From assembly GCF_945957465.1 (NCBI RefSeq), contig NZ_CAMFLC010000011.1, positions 1 to 64,000 of the forward strand: a stretch of 64,000 bases of DNA, in the 5' to 3' direction. This DNA is from an uncultured Leifsonia sp. (GTDB lineage: Bacteria; Actinomycetota; Actinomycetes; Actinomycetales; Microbacteriaceae). The position numbers were made by a program, and so were the translations under genes. A model generated the notes under the pieces. That model did not search any database. It was not told where the DNA came from and was given only the letters and a program-made list of their open reading frames with translations. Positions 63,301 through 64,000 of the stretch are shown one piece after another (position 1 is the first letter of the stretch; the number at the start of each line of letters is the position of its first letter).

Positions 63301-64000
63301 ACCGACCGAACCTCCGCCCTTCCGGCCGGAAGCGCGCCCAACGGCGACATCTACGTCACCCAGACGGCCGGCGCCCTCCGCGTGCTCAGCGCCGAGTCGC
63401 AGTTCGGCGACGTGCGCCTGACCGTCCCGTTCGCCACCGGACGCACCGACGCCGACCTCGAGCTGCTCGGCGCGGGCAGCACGCTGGACGGGGCGATCAC
63501 CCTCGCCGAGGGCCGGATCGTCGCCCTCGGAGACGTCACCCTGCGCATCGGCGACAACCTCGACACCGCCGTCACCAGCCTCATCCAGGGCGCGACGGTC
63601 ACCATCCAGGGGGAGTACCTGCAGAACCCGCTCGCCCCGGTCGGGTCGACCATGCACTTCGCGGGCACGGTCACCGGGCACCCCACGAACGTCTTCGGCG
63701 GCAACGGCGTCGACACCTACCTCTTCGACCACACCTTCCTCGGCGGGCAGACGAACGTCTACGGCGGAGCGACCGCGACCGCGGCGGCCACCGGATCCGA
63801 CGGCAACGACGTGTTCGTGGTCGACCACCTGCAGACCATGACCGGCACCCACCTCGACACCACGACGGATCCGTACGCCGGGCTGCCCGTGCGCGACACC
63901 CTCCTCCTCGACGGCCAGACCGGCAGCAACAGCTACACGGTCGACACCTGGGGCGGCGCCGACGCCCTCGACCACGACTACGTGCTCAACGTGCTGAACT
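33379..64000 (+). CDS. Giant secreted beta-repeat surface protein, incomplete at the window edge
   Basis: One plus-strand frame runs from GTG 33379 (after TTTTGGGGGTG) to the window end with no stop noticed, giving at least 10,207 codons; ATG 33337 and 33496 are alternative starts. A signal peptide is at about residues 30-67 (MPVAMLAAVALAVSQAAVLG, cleavage near AVAA|DS). Pro/Thr/Ala stalks follow (about 219-435). A beta module (about 435-660) includes ATITAAGSGSTLRGPGSD and AGLEPI. Tandem 390-codon repeats extend to about residue 6,010, then degenerate V(G/A)VGA-type modules, GGL..G..YY modules, and a long beta-rich region with RTX-like GGNGVDTYL near 10,107. It is Ala/Thr/Gly-rich with few Cys, like giant adhesins or biofilm matrix proteins. 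Attachment signals lie beyond the window. Exact function unknown. Confidence 0.88.
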   Translation, partial: MSRLSNGRDVRDAGTERAPEAGRASRGDSPLRLWHRAVWMPVAMLAAVALAVSQAAVLGVSGAAVAADSPSVSAHSTTQQLRLVPLAGPPYAVVRTTTVTVPGTPVQPPVPGQPTTQVRRVMKVDPKLLAAIVAAAAAELARQRSAAASTTTTAPRTTPTPGGTNCVSSGSTPSSAPSQAPTSTSGNGTVTSSTSTSTSSSTLTCGPGTTGPTQLGGSTSTPTPTSSPTPTPTPTPTPTPTPTPPPTPTPTPTPAPTDTSAPVSNDAGAATGVILGSRGLSRAPSTVTLASLGVATALPADAAAPADTTAGATSAPADSGASTDPSTATNTTSPAPAPATDATPTPAPTSDPVPAATDPATTAAPATTTPTTTDPTTPSTTDPAATAPATTAAAPTDPATSSTDPATASTSAPASASAPATFAALAAPAATPAQWTYAPDAGTSAHTISVRVDGTDLVVTDNGVETRRALADLTALSVTTVGGQVIAITFDTSAGPITVPVTYAGTGADLLKVIGDQLQWTVGAAGAGSVSGSGLASLDYTGAATITAAGSGSTLRGPGSDTAWTVDGADAGAVAGQQFSGFANLDGAAGNKDTFTFEHGGSISGTVDGGSSGFDSLVLHGVSGQVVSTPSGAHSGAITFEGHTISYAGLEPITVTGTADLVVTGNTANDTLQVGPGTGGQLTVSSLIGAMESVSFTAPTGSLKIVDTASGVTVVVIGDLILAGANLEIDAPTIVVDSGVTIDTRSAGGTGTVTLAAADTQTGASPATASVTIDGATIHAKTIDLEATASQTPGAGSIPGINTVSASSAATVAVLGASLLDATGDVTLRSSSTMQADVTSSGTGASTNVDAAVATADIDSTAITHVSDASAVSAGGVLMVVAKNQTQVTTTGDATAATAGAGIAVSHVTTNTAAYIDTHSSSGVNAGSLVVAADSDTTAVTIAKASPGGSTGNNASPSDSTSTASHPGGYANAPGGAILVAGALAFTDVSQQTTAYIAPVGGGLVIAVSGSSGPTAGSAPISVHAGSSGTATSAADGSGVGGSSAGVGTAVAVTVAGVDTSSYVGNVTLDAPNAPTPATVSIDATAQQPTTGTANTYGATSTSGAGGSASVGVAGSLAVNVVTLNTRAGVAPGGAVDVGGSNVTIGARSNNANNAQALPGTVSGTTVGIGAAVALNIVNDSTSAGLQNGAVLSGANDLTLASSASSPATTEAHGGAASPDIAIAPVIAITTSNITTTALVGTGTPLVLTGTFTATATQQAPVSTTATGEVDASGAAVGIAIALTFANHLVQATTLRDVTATGDVSFTATGASSTTTTASASASGAPSDGAQATPSAQATDARTFADNAAPTTGGALPGGGGGSGGATPPQPSTPAGMVTAAAALALTIHTASADASVTGVAITAGNVSLRATLNDSATSTATGTPANRGPPSTATIAAAIALTLADATVRANVGPQTTIHAKSLALFAGVNPSNAAGVTDSTDRFTTTATAGAGGGGTLGVAGAVAVSTVVLTTTASLSGTAITVNLSGASADLIAAASSDVATTTSALMADSGSGTPTTGIGAASAVGIVNDTTDASLGDGTVVTGARDIRFTADAQDALSVVAKGGAAAANVAVAPYAAVAVSDISTSAGLGTGTLLALSGTLTLAATQKATAATSATGAVAGGSGAVGLGLALTLATHTAVATAARSVTAGGGIGLSASGISVTAAASTASSAGAPQNPADSGQGAGGGAAGSGVDDQVAGARSNADGLAAGTGANGSGSTATPSASTSDGKINVAAAVAVIVANTVARATIVGTGVVLTATGPVTIASAANTDAGTTADGSAAHGGTATIGAAVAITLANTTNEALVPVGDTVAASALTVSATVADDAGDHTSTIGAQATSGAGAPDAKVSVAGSFALAVVNASTLARAAGTVTLTGGGLTISAGSSLSATVAADPTDGSGVASGTVGVGASVGLDLVTASTRAEIADGGTVTGAATVTLTATAGSTVTAEAKMGAAGGQVAVVPAVAVTLATLTTAARIGTGAAALVTTGAVLVSATQTAVATSTAGATAVGAGTAGVGIGLALVIVNDTATATTARSITAGGAILLTASGADTSTATATASAGGAPENAAAGSGGGGGGGAGSGVDDQVAAQRSNASAVSTANGGAGAGSTATPSASTSDGKVNAAAAVAVAVATTASRATLEGTGLTLTSGGLVTIASSANTDASTSADGSASQGTDATIGAAVAVTLADATNTATLPAGDTVAAHALTVSATETANGADTTSAYGAHAVSGAGGGKVSVAGSLALAIVNQTTGALLAGAAHLTGGDLTLTAGSAATTTAAALPSAAGVSSTNLGVGASVALAIVTDTTTATIDDGAALTGAAGASLTATATDAATTEARMGAAGGKVDVAPAVAVTLATVTTAVRVGVAGGGGAIAVSGAFAATATQVATAGSTAGAVVAGGSTAAVGIALALAIATDSVLASTARSLTAGTLTLAAAGTSSSNANSTASASGAPENGVTAGGSGGGGAGDGVDQQVAAQRSNADATAAANGGATSGTTSTPSASTSDGSVNAAAAVAIVLASTTSRATVVGSGAVLSSGGAVTLSSSANTDAATTADGSASQGTTATIGAAVAVTLANVTNEAVLPVGDTIDARSLTLSATVTPDGADTGSSIGAQATSGAGGGKVSVAGSLALAIVNQRTNAELTGNVALSGGDLALTAVSNLATTATAQPTAGGVSSTGVGVGASVALAIVTDTTSAAIDDAAAVTGAADLTMVATAADAAATEARMGAAGGKVDVAPAVAVTLATVTTTARVGTGAALTVSGAFAATATQRATATSVAGAVVTGGSTAAVGIGLALTLATDAVSARTARSITAGTTLTLNASGISGSSASATASASGAPENGATGSGSGGGGGAGDGVDQQVAAQRSNADATAAANGGSGSGTTSTPSASTSDGKVNAAAAVAIDLATTGSRATVEGTGVALTAGGLVTLSSSANTDAATTADGSASQGATATIGAAVAITLANVTNQALLPAGDTVHAHALTVSATETADGTDTTSTYGAQATSGAGGGKISVAGSLALAVVNQTTTAELAGGVVLTGGDALVTAASIAASTVKAEPTAGGVTSTSVGVGASVALNLITDTTTAVLDDGITLTGAANVTLASTATDTATTEAKMGAAGGTVDVAPAIAVTLSNVTTTSRVGTTGGGLALSGAFSGTATQVASASTTAGAVVSGGTTAAVGVGLALTIANHTVTATTARSITAGTTLTLTASGVSSSDASASASASGAPENGATGSGSGGGGGAGDGVDQQVAAQRSNADATSTANGGKTSGAASTPSASTSDGKVNVAAAIALDLATTVSQATIVGTGLTLAAGGLVTLASSANTDAGTTADGSASQGATATIGAAVAITLANVTNQALLPTGDTVHAHALTVSATETVNGADVTSTYGAQATSGAGGGKISVAGSLALAVVNQTTTAELAGNVVLTGGDLTVTAASAATSTVKAEPTAGGVTSTNVGVGASVALNLITDTTTAVLDDGISVTGAANVTLASSAADAATTEAKMGAAGGKVDIAPAVAVTLSNVTTTATVGTLGAGLSLTGSFAGTATQVASASTTAGAVVSGGSTAAVGVGLALTIANHTVTATTARSITAGGDLSLRASGVSSSDASASASASGAPENGATGSGSGGGGGAGDGVDQQVKTQRDNADATSAANGGTTSGAATTPSASTSDGKVNVAAAIALDLATTVSQATIVGTGLTLTAGGLVTLASSANTDAATTADGSASQGATATIGAAVAITLANVTDQALLPTDDTVHAKALTVSATETVNGADVTSTYGAQATSGAGGGKISVAGSLALAVVNQTTTAELAGNVVLTGGDASIVAASSAASTVKAEPTAGGVTSTSIGVGASVALNLITDTTTATLDDGISLTGAANVALESTATDTATTEAKMGAAGGKVDIAPAVAVTLSNVTTTSRVGTTGGGLTLSGAFSGTATQVASASTTAGAVVSGGSTAAVGVGLALTIANHTVTATTARSITAGTTLTLTASGVSGSSASAAASASGAPENGATGSGSGGGGGAGDGVDQQVAAQRSNADATSAANGGKTSGAATTPSASTSDGKVNVAAAIALDLATTVSQATVVGTGLTLTAGGLVTLASSANTDAATTADGSASQGATATIGAAVAITLANVTNQALLPTGDTVRAKALTVSATETVNGADVTSTYGAEATSGAGGGKISVAGSLALAVVNQTTTAELAGGVVLTGGDALVTAASNAASTVKAEPTAGGVTSTNVGVGASVALNLITDTTTAVLDDGISLTGAADVTLTATAGDAAVTEAKMGAAGGKVDIAPAVAVTLSNVTTTAKVGTLGAGLGLTGSFSGMATQVASASSTAGAVVSGGSTAAVGVGLALTIANHAVTATTARSITASGGIALVASGISGSSAGASASASGAPENGATGSGSGGGGGAGDGVDQQVKTQRDNADATSAANGGKTSGAATTPSASTSDGKVNVAAAIALDVATTISQATIVGTGLALTAGGEVTLASSANTDATTTADGSASQGATATIGAAVAITLANVTNQALLPAGDTVHAKALTVSATVTANGADAIATYGAEATSGAGGGKISVAGSLALAVVNQTTTAELAGNVVLTGGDATIIAASNAASTVKAEPTPGGVTATNVGVGASVALNLITDTTTAVLDDGISLTGATDVTLSATAGDAAVTEAKMGAAGGKVDVAPAVAVTLSNVTTTAKVGTLGTGLALSGAFSGTATQVASASTTAGAVVSGGSTAAVGVGLALTIANHTVTATTARSISAGTTLTLTASGISGSSASASASASGAPENGATGSGSGGGGGAGDGVDQQVAAQRSNADATSTANGGKTSGAASTPSASTSDGKVNVAAAIALDLATTVSQATIVGTGLTLAAGGLVTLASSANTDAGTTADGSASQGATATIGAAVAITLANVTNQALLPTGDTVHAHALTVSATETVNGADVTSTYGAQATSGAGGGKISVAGSLALAVVNQTTTAELAGNVVLTGGDATITAASNAASTVKAEPTPGGVTATNVGVGASVALNLITDTTTATLDDGISLTGAADVTLTATAGDAAVTEAKMGAAGGKVDIAPAVAVTLSNVTTSARLGVLGSAIVLTGSFSASAAQVAGAASTAGAVVSGGTTAAVGVGLALTIANHTVTATTARSITAGGDVALVASGISGSSASAAASASGAPENGATGSGSGGGGGAGDGVDQQVKTQRDNADATSTANGGKTSGAASTPSASTSDGKVNVAAAVGIDLATIVARATLERTGLDLTAGGLVTLASRANTDAASAADGSASHGATATIGAGVAITLANVTDQAILPVGDTIHAHALTVSATVTPNGADTTSTYGAQAVSGAGQGKISVAGSVALAIVNQATLAELSGTVTLTGGDVAVTAASNATSTVSAEPTPGGVTATNVGVGASVALNLITDTTVALLDDGIAVIGAHDFALSATAGDIATTDAKMGAAGGKVDVSPAIAVTISNVRTSASIGTLAANGTIVLTGSFSAIARQTAGATTSAGSVATGGSSASIGVGLALTLVTHTVTSTTGRNITAAGGIAFGAFGSSVDGATASASASGAPQQGDAGAPSGGVDGQAQKERDNAIGTDTANGGSGSTASASPSAASSDGKVSVAAAIAVNIADVTATSTLPDGLALTAGGVVSLKSSENVDGAVKADGTAVKAANVGVGAAVALNLVHITNRSFLGQRTRVTGNGLQVQATMTALGADSTHTFTVEADAGAGSKKIGVAGALALNIVTDTTEAFIPGTATVAAGTGDVAFIAENLRSDSAKALADASIGGGGTVGVGASIAINVLTTNVTRAEVEDGAVLTGGRAVTLSATSADPVVNQVTAGSAGSSVAVSPAVGINIVTPVTTARLGTPSAAGTPAAGGLTAAGAVLITATHTGSASITGDAKAASSSVAVGAIIAVNVLLVTTTAATARNIAGASVILTATTTTSGSADVTASAQGTTPGTGGSADGQSKDAVQNTPSTSGNEGLLPTGSSSAGGAVGGANTESSGQSGQSSGQGVGVGAAVSVNVVTDTNTASVAAGLTITAAGAIGVSAVNSTDALAKAVGTSTAINSNNIGAGIALNVATVTNAGSIGAGATIAGGSILVQGITAAGAENDFTVWGISAAGGAGDVGVAGSVGVQVLTLANTAVVGAGSRLAAAGALVLAASDPMGLQSIAGAGGLSLDGSGVGAAIVVNVLAVSTLAHIDSSAQQPTVIDAGGAISLSATASIVPLGISLIPAVQLPDVSGVAVAGGAGTSGVAVGGAFVIDVFDLTTQAYIADHASINQTIASSPGQSITIAASDDVRLFELAGSLGLSLGSVGVGISVIVGVINKDVRAYLGSSVNATVGGGVSLRATDPESYTEIAIGAAASQSAGVTGSIIVLVLNPGSSAPGTRAYIDGGAGRSTTVHAGGDVTVLASDDGGSFRLYAGQISVGGSAGVGISSAVLSRSSIVDAYIAAGDDIWAHGATGLTIGATQSASIELIAVGGSVGGSAGVAGSATVDVLNHTTHAHIDRGVTVNGVNTGASATEGVALYATDTTTIRGIAGQLAVGGSAGVGAGADVEVLSKDTQAWIAPQVLVAANGSVTVDATSKEDVTSISAGASAGGAVGVALNAAVPVFTIVTEAFVGEVCTAGTITAAACATSRTTILAGGSARIAANEQLTLSVIAGSLAIGGEVGVGASAAVPVVTKTTTAFIGDNSIVNALGNGAGITTGTGGFTVTAVDTRFTPATAIEADGRTIDLGYAHGFTEGQQVLYDNGGGASIGGLTQGGVYYVHVISAHEVQLSATQGGAIIALTQPVRGGESQRILPTDRAAAPVAAGQYFTPSLDVSGNVITLPYDLTLATGDPVVYRAGGGTAIGGLVDGRTYYAIVTGPHSFELAATACQADPSGSTCSGAVQTPITLDAATAGADRAHSILRQGDQPPGDAASVTGISVVTPNTVAGFRGVAVTANNSDTIGGYGVAAGFGTVGVSVSGSVNIVTANTSASIGRIAQVNTGNAGASSAQSVIVGAGNAFQLLMVAASVAAGAVGVGANAAVGIVTVNTDSTIGAGAVVDAARDVIVSATASDRVTAVAAAAAGGAVGVAGVAAVIVLALHTYADTGAGVTVVAGNNVLIAAHDASKLTVVSGGLAVGAVGVGIGVAVTSLSKDTRAFVGAGSSVDALAQQPGVALAGVFDGTVGATGFGVLPAFHGLAVQAGSSENVFGMAVTAGGGFVGVAGALNVTLVHTTTLAFIDSNALNRTRIDLLPGAGSLQSINVSAADLVTTFTIGGGLAAGFVGVAGGIDIGVADVTAQAYIGSYATVHAAKDVSFFALTSKQIQTYAISVGGGFVGAAGSVSVWGVGTQPTGSYNEGSYGTDRGTWSGSTAYKQGDVVTGSDGKRYGATSNNTGVNPVGDASGTWEGSTDSLNTSSSSPDAATEAGGHANGAGQGGFQGILDGTANMHNTSDNTNGRMQPSLVAANQTVHAAAPGSNIVSSEFSNSVAAGTVATIGANTVIVIGGGLNVGAAEDLGFAGVAGTAAGGAVAVGGSILIARITSNVEASIQTGVSVTAGGGVRVATALTETDDGLGFAGVGGLVAVFGQVVLITSHATQNAHIDSGAVIPTAGGVVDVEALATRTVSPLSIGGSIGAVAAGASVAVATIDGDTTATIGNVAIGSLAPAGGIVERAQSTIVAPVQAYSVAAGIGGGISGAVAVATIDGATSAAYSGHATLSGGASISAVGVNTPTTSTLSVATGAITSGINVARAITNRTTTARFAGGSSVSAGGAVTVSAASTNHASAQTPSAALSLIGFSLLLPIATVTGATEAHLDGVVSASGSITVAASGQNQAIADAFVVTVSLLGGGQGVSALASVTQAADVLASVGSTASLSSVGAVSVTATIVSDGSHGDYAKATVTSGGGGLISAGAFVASALLAGATTAELRAPVLASGSVLVKAAGDSTADASSTSAGLGLLTVTLALVDAEVQSTAGVVAIATGGSLTSNGTVQVVATGANSATTRTDAASIGLYAGAANASTALVADETRAELADSVHSQGLSVTADATSAATATSAVVSIGLITASYGDTVAKVTSSAGVQALVDSTATTVDAGAGAVLVHAGSANSATSTPTRTSGGGIALLGLSPVANVAAATTAQFDGGTTTSGAFTVSASGHNTAKATADVSNFSIGGVTGVVVLADIAPSATIAAGVGAGARITAAGQFTVSALNPGGNSADAEASSTAGGVIAAGVFFTGATIGAPVSATMNGSLLASTGATVSAAATSVVTALANSLNISLAGITAALVDAELLASAGVTAHYGTGALATSGDGAVTATAANTVTATTDTASGGVFEFGISVPTGRIAAATSAGFGGVLTLATGLTVQSTATNTVSTTAGARSYGAIAATTSSPLATITSAVVTTAAIEQSALLNAPSAAVVVLASATGTTTAKGGSVNGGLGTVSSARPAATDQAQTFATMLGAAHGATATTPGARSITVQSSTVDTTTALISDTSGAGVAISDAGATATTQTTAETDFGSANAPIVTVGDITIGVASNPVSISSALSDSVGILLNIDSNNATVVNSPTVTLLVNKSARIYAGGTVTLSAQQNTTAPPSLNHSDFDGATGVDVGSNTITFTAPHSFTTGGTVTYTTNGGTPVGGLTNNAQYNVIVVNQNAIQLGSLFDAATIDPATDAIQFGTGTGADFVPLRHNLHEGDLVTYIVPSGSTAVPGLVSGRQYRVHVIDDSDIQLFDPSTPTGAVTATGSNVTGGDTITAGNSYSDGQAVTYTNGNALQSFTTDQVEVAVDGSFKPIISGNPPALTYVDDNTITIPNNGFTTGQAVVYEGATDPIGGLVNGATYYVIRLNGNQIRLAANLCDATGTCVDGSNNPIPVTPIALTPDRSDAGRAVIHRFFTPGQQPITGLEDGGRYYIVGATSTGFQLATTPGGTAIALDGTGITGPGTFTPAPVDLGAGGGGSQQLVIDLTSVGSGTQTLSAVGITGSTAGGGQLSTATVNGSGGGIISSGHANTSATEAAAVTVTIDEGATITAGGSIVLTTASNAGVSADSANGGGGLVAIGSAAAQSSTTTTTTVTIASGTALTAGADVTIDPLTFGQATALSQSHAGGLGSGVSSYAGATLTISTVTTVAGTILAGNDIAVTAHTAANGNVSTNAEGGGLGVSAHAGTCGGPQCDLNIGITTTVDLKPFAHLTADNVNVTASVDSVFAHNNSHTHAKALGAASDAQADVYLTSNTLVHLEHDVKIVGYESVTLVAVNDTITLIASSDAHCGCLGGDTNSTSNISYNGTSTVTADLGSVIRTAVLEVDALENLTGWSRPTDSDGAAFDGGGSHGGTNENAQRLIQWHATVYLHAADPQLVVDETGRIVKLYGVVVKDDLGNTYGLGSLIPAGRIIDVQDIVNAGGAHATFYANVVGSQAGGSAPQGSIVGTDGRFIVQNTFDFVKLYNSSSRSMTVHAITVANLTAVAATVDITTEISSGFLFTIGAPIFVPTAVDIENYVVSGNGTDQLVLDGVIANPIGSTRIDNQHGDILAGPDRPAVITNTLVILADDGTIGLLDASTGVRVPIPVYLVQSDYLVDDVDPTRFVSLIADARVDVVLDITSILRGPPSAFTPTLPLIHAGRDIDIVLGDSLQGDGVPAFGANAIQVNDQQTPALSGLYQLFFHPDNGVFGYSDPVLVAFGTDNTPFPSTYVFSDLSAGRNIGVRHTATGATVVIVAHTDVDATFTGIELPIPFSTSDGIGEIDLSTDGSITDTETIGDLRVGTITSTGGDVTLIAPDLGASIFDVGAADDTAPRVTGNTITLLAPTGGIGFVSPTVNYLELRSSNAARGHVYALALHGIYLAQTSGALYVGLVDSLTGDVALIADDGSIQNDVDGTTAEVIGTNIDLIAHNGSIGTASGTGASDLKVATDALHGGRLFALTDRTSALPAGSAPNGDIYVTQTAGALRVLSAESQFGDVRLTVPFATGRTDADLELLGAGSTLDGAITLAEGRIVALGDVTLRIGDNLDTAVTSLIQGATVTIQGEYLQNPLAPVGSTMHFAGTVTGHPTNVFGGNGVDTYLFDHTFLGGQTNVYGGATATAAATGSDGNDVFVVDHLQTMTGTHLDTTTDPYAGLPVRDTLLLDGQTGSNSYTVDTWGGADALDHDYVLNVLN
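34027..34680 (+). repeat. Pro/Thr/Ala-rich stalk-encoding region of the giant gene
   Basis: Dinucleotide-like coding repeats produce TPTPTP runs (34033-34160). After a short non-repetitive segment there is a second Ala/Pro/Thr/Asp-rich stretch (34282-34680). Such segments usually form extended, often glycosylated stalks between a secretion signal and a folded region. Confidence 0.85.
43189..43721 (+). repeat. 533-bp block identical to 47869-48401
   Basis: Line-by-line comparison shows no difference over 533 bp between this block and the one 4,680 bp (four repeat units) downstream, whereas sequence on both sides diverges at once. The block spans the Gly/Ser linker and most of the first two modules of a unit. 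Confidence 0.93.
47869..48401 (+). repeat. 533-bp block identical to 43189-43721
   Basis: Second copy of the identical block. Boundaries are set by the first mismatches: T/G at 43188 versus 47868, and C/T at 43722 versus 48402. Confidence 0.93.
53746..54180 (+). other. Pair of GGL-x-x-G-x-x-YY modules in the giant protein
   Basis: Two successive modules follow the pattern hydrophobic-GF.EGQ.V.Y..GG..IGGL..G..YYV.V.....QL. The first has IGGLTQGGVYYVHVI and the second IGGLVDGRTYYAIVT. The same module recurs several times near 59.3-60.4 kb. They are unlike the 390-codon repeat and resemble small beta-sandwich domains. Confidence 0.75.
59341..60370 (+). other. Cluster of GGL-x-x-G-x-x-YY modules in the giant protein
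   Basis: At least four further modules are visible: VGGLTNNAQYNVIVV, VPGLVSGRQYRVHVI, IGGLVNGATYYVIRL, and ITGLEDGGRYYIVGA. They share turns with D(L/P)VTY or Q(A/P)V.Y before the GGL motif. The cluster lies between the V(G/A)VGA modules and the C-terminal part of the window. Confidence 0.75.

Noticed and set aside
42040-63975. A 7,311-codon open frame on the minus strand inside the giant gene
   Set aside because: It is in exact antiphase with the plus-strand codons, so antisense stops require TTA, CTA or TCA codons on the sense strand. These are almost absent in this high-GC gene; the frame ends at a rare TCA at 42040. The minus-strand translation is Arg/Gly/Asp nonsense, while the plus strand gives a structured repeat protein.

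Overview
The window is high-GC chromosomal DNA from an actinobacterium. The housekeeping genes (a FolP2-like dihydropteroate synthase beside a RibD-type reductase, a bacterial XPB helicase with its helicase-associated partner, a CspB-like cold-shock protein beside DUF3027 and DUF2530 genes, actinobacterial-type SerC, IdeR/DtxR, an NlpC/P60 hydrolase) point to the Micrococcales, most likely Microbacteriaceae such as Leifsonia. That placement is inferred from gene content and protein style; no database was searched.

Layout. 1-2.8 kb: tail of a ferredoxin-reductase-like flavoprotein, then three overlapping genes (folP-like, reductase, APH-like kinase). 2.8-3.46 kb: a gene-free block of about 10-bp tandem repeats and five degenerate copies of a hairpin-bearing unit. 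3.46-7.4 kb: a minus-strand XPB operon. 7.5-13.05 kb: cold-shock, DUF3027, DUF2530, serC, ideR, an NlpC/P60 gene with a structured leader, and an HNH gene preceded by a His-rich short reading frame with an internal terminator.

13.1-24.2 kb: an accessory block that begins directly after a tRNA-Arg(CCU) gene. It holds an Mrr-type restriction endonuclease, a complete four-gene Wadjet (JetABCD) anti-plasmid system of the TIGR02677/02678/02680/02679 type with all junctions overlapping by 4 nt, and a nucleotidyltransferase/XRE toxin-antitoxin pair with a palindromic operator. 24.3-29.6 kb: ordinary genes (membrane proteins, a GyrI-like protein, a CtpE-like P-type ATPase, a small unknown). 29.65-32.8 kb: a second probable defence cluster with a MazG-like pyrophosphohydrolase, a GIY-YIG/DUF2075 helicase-like protein, and an SRA-HNH type IV restriction enzyme.

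33.4 kb to the window edge: one plus-strand reading frame, still open at 64,000, with at least 10,207 codons. It encodes a signal-peptide-bearing, Pro/Thr-stalked, beta-repeat surface protein. Its core is a tandem array of about 390-codon repeats; six consecutive intervals are exactly 1,170 bp. A 533-bp block is identical between two units four repeats apart. Later regions carry a second repeat type, and an RTX-like nonapeptide lies near the window end. This giant gene is the most striking object here. The Wadjet system and the MazG/DUF2075/SRA-HNH cluster make the interval a defence-rich accessory neighbourhood.
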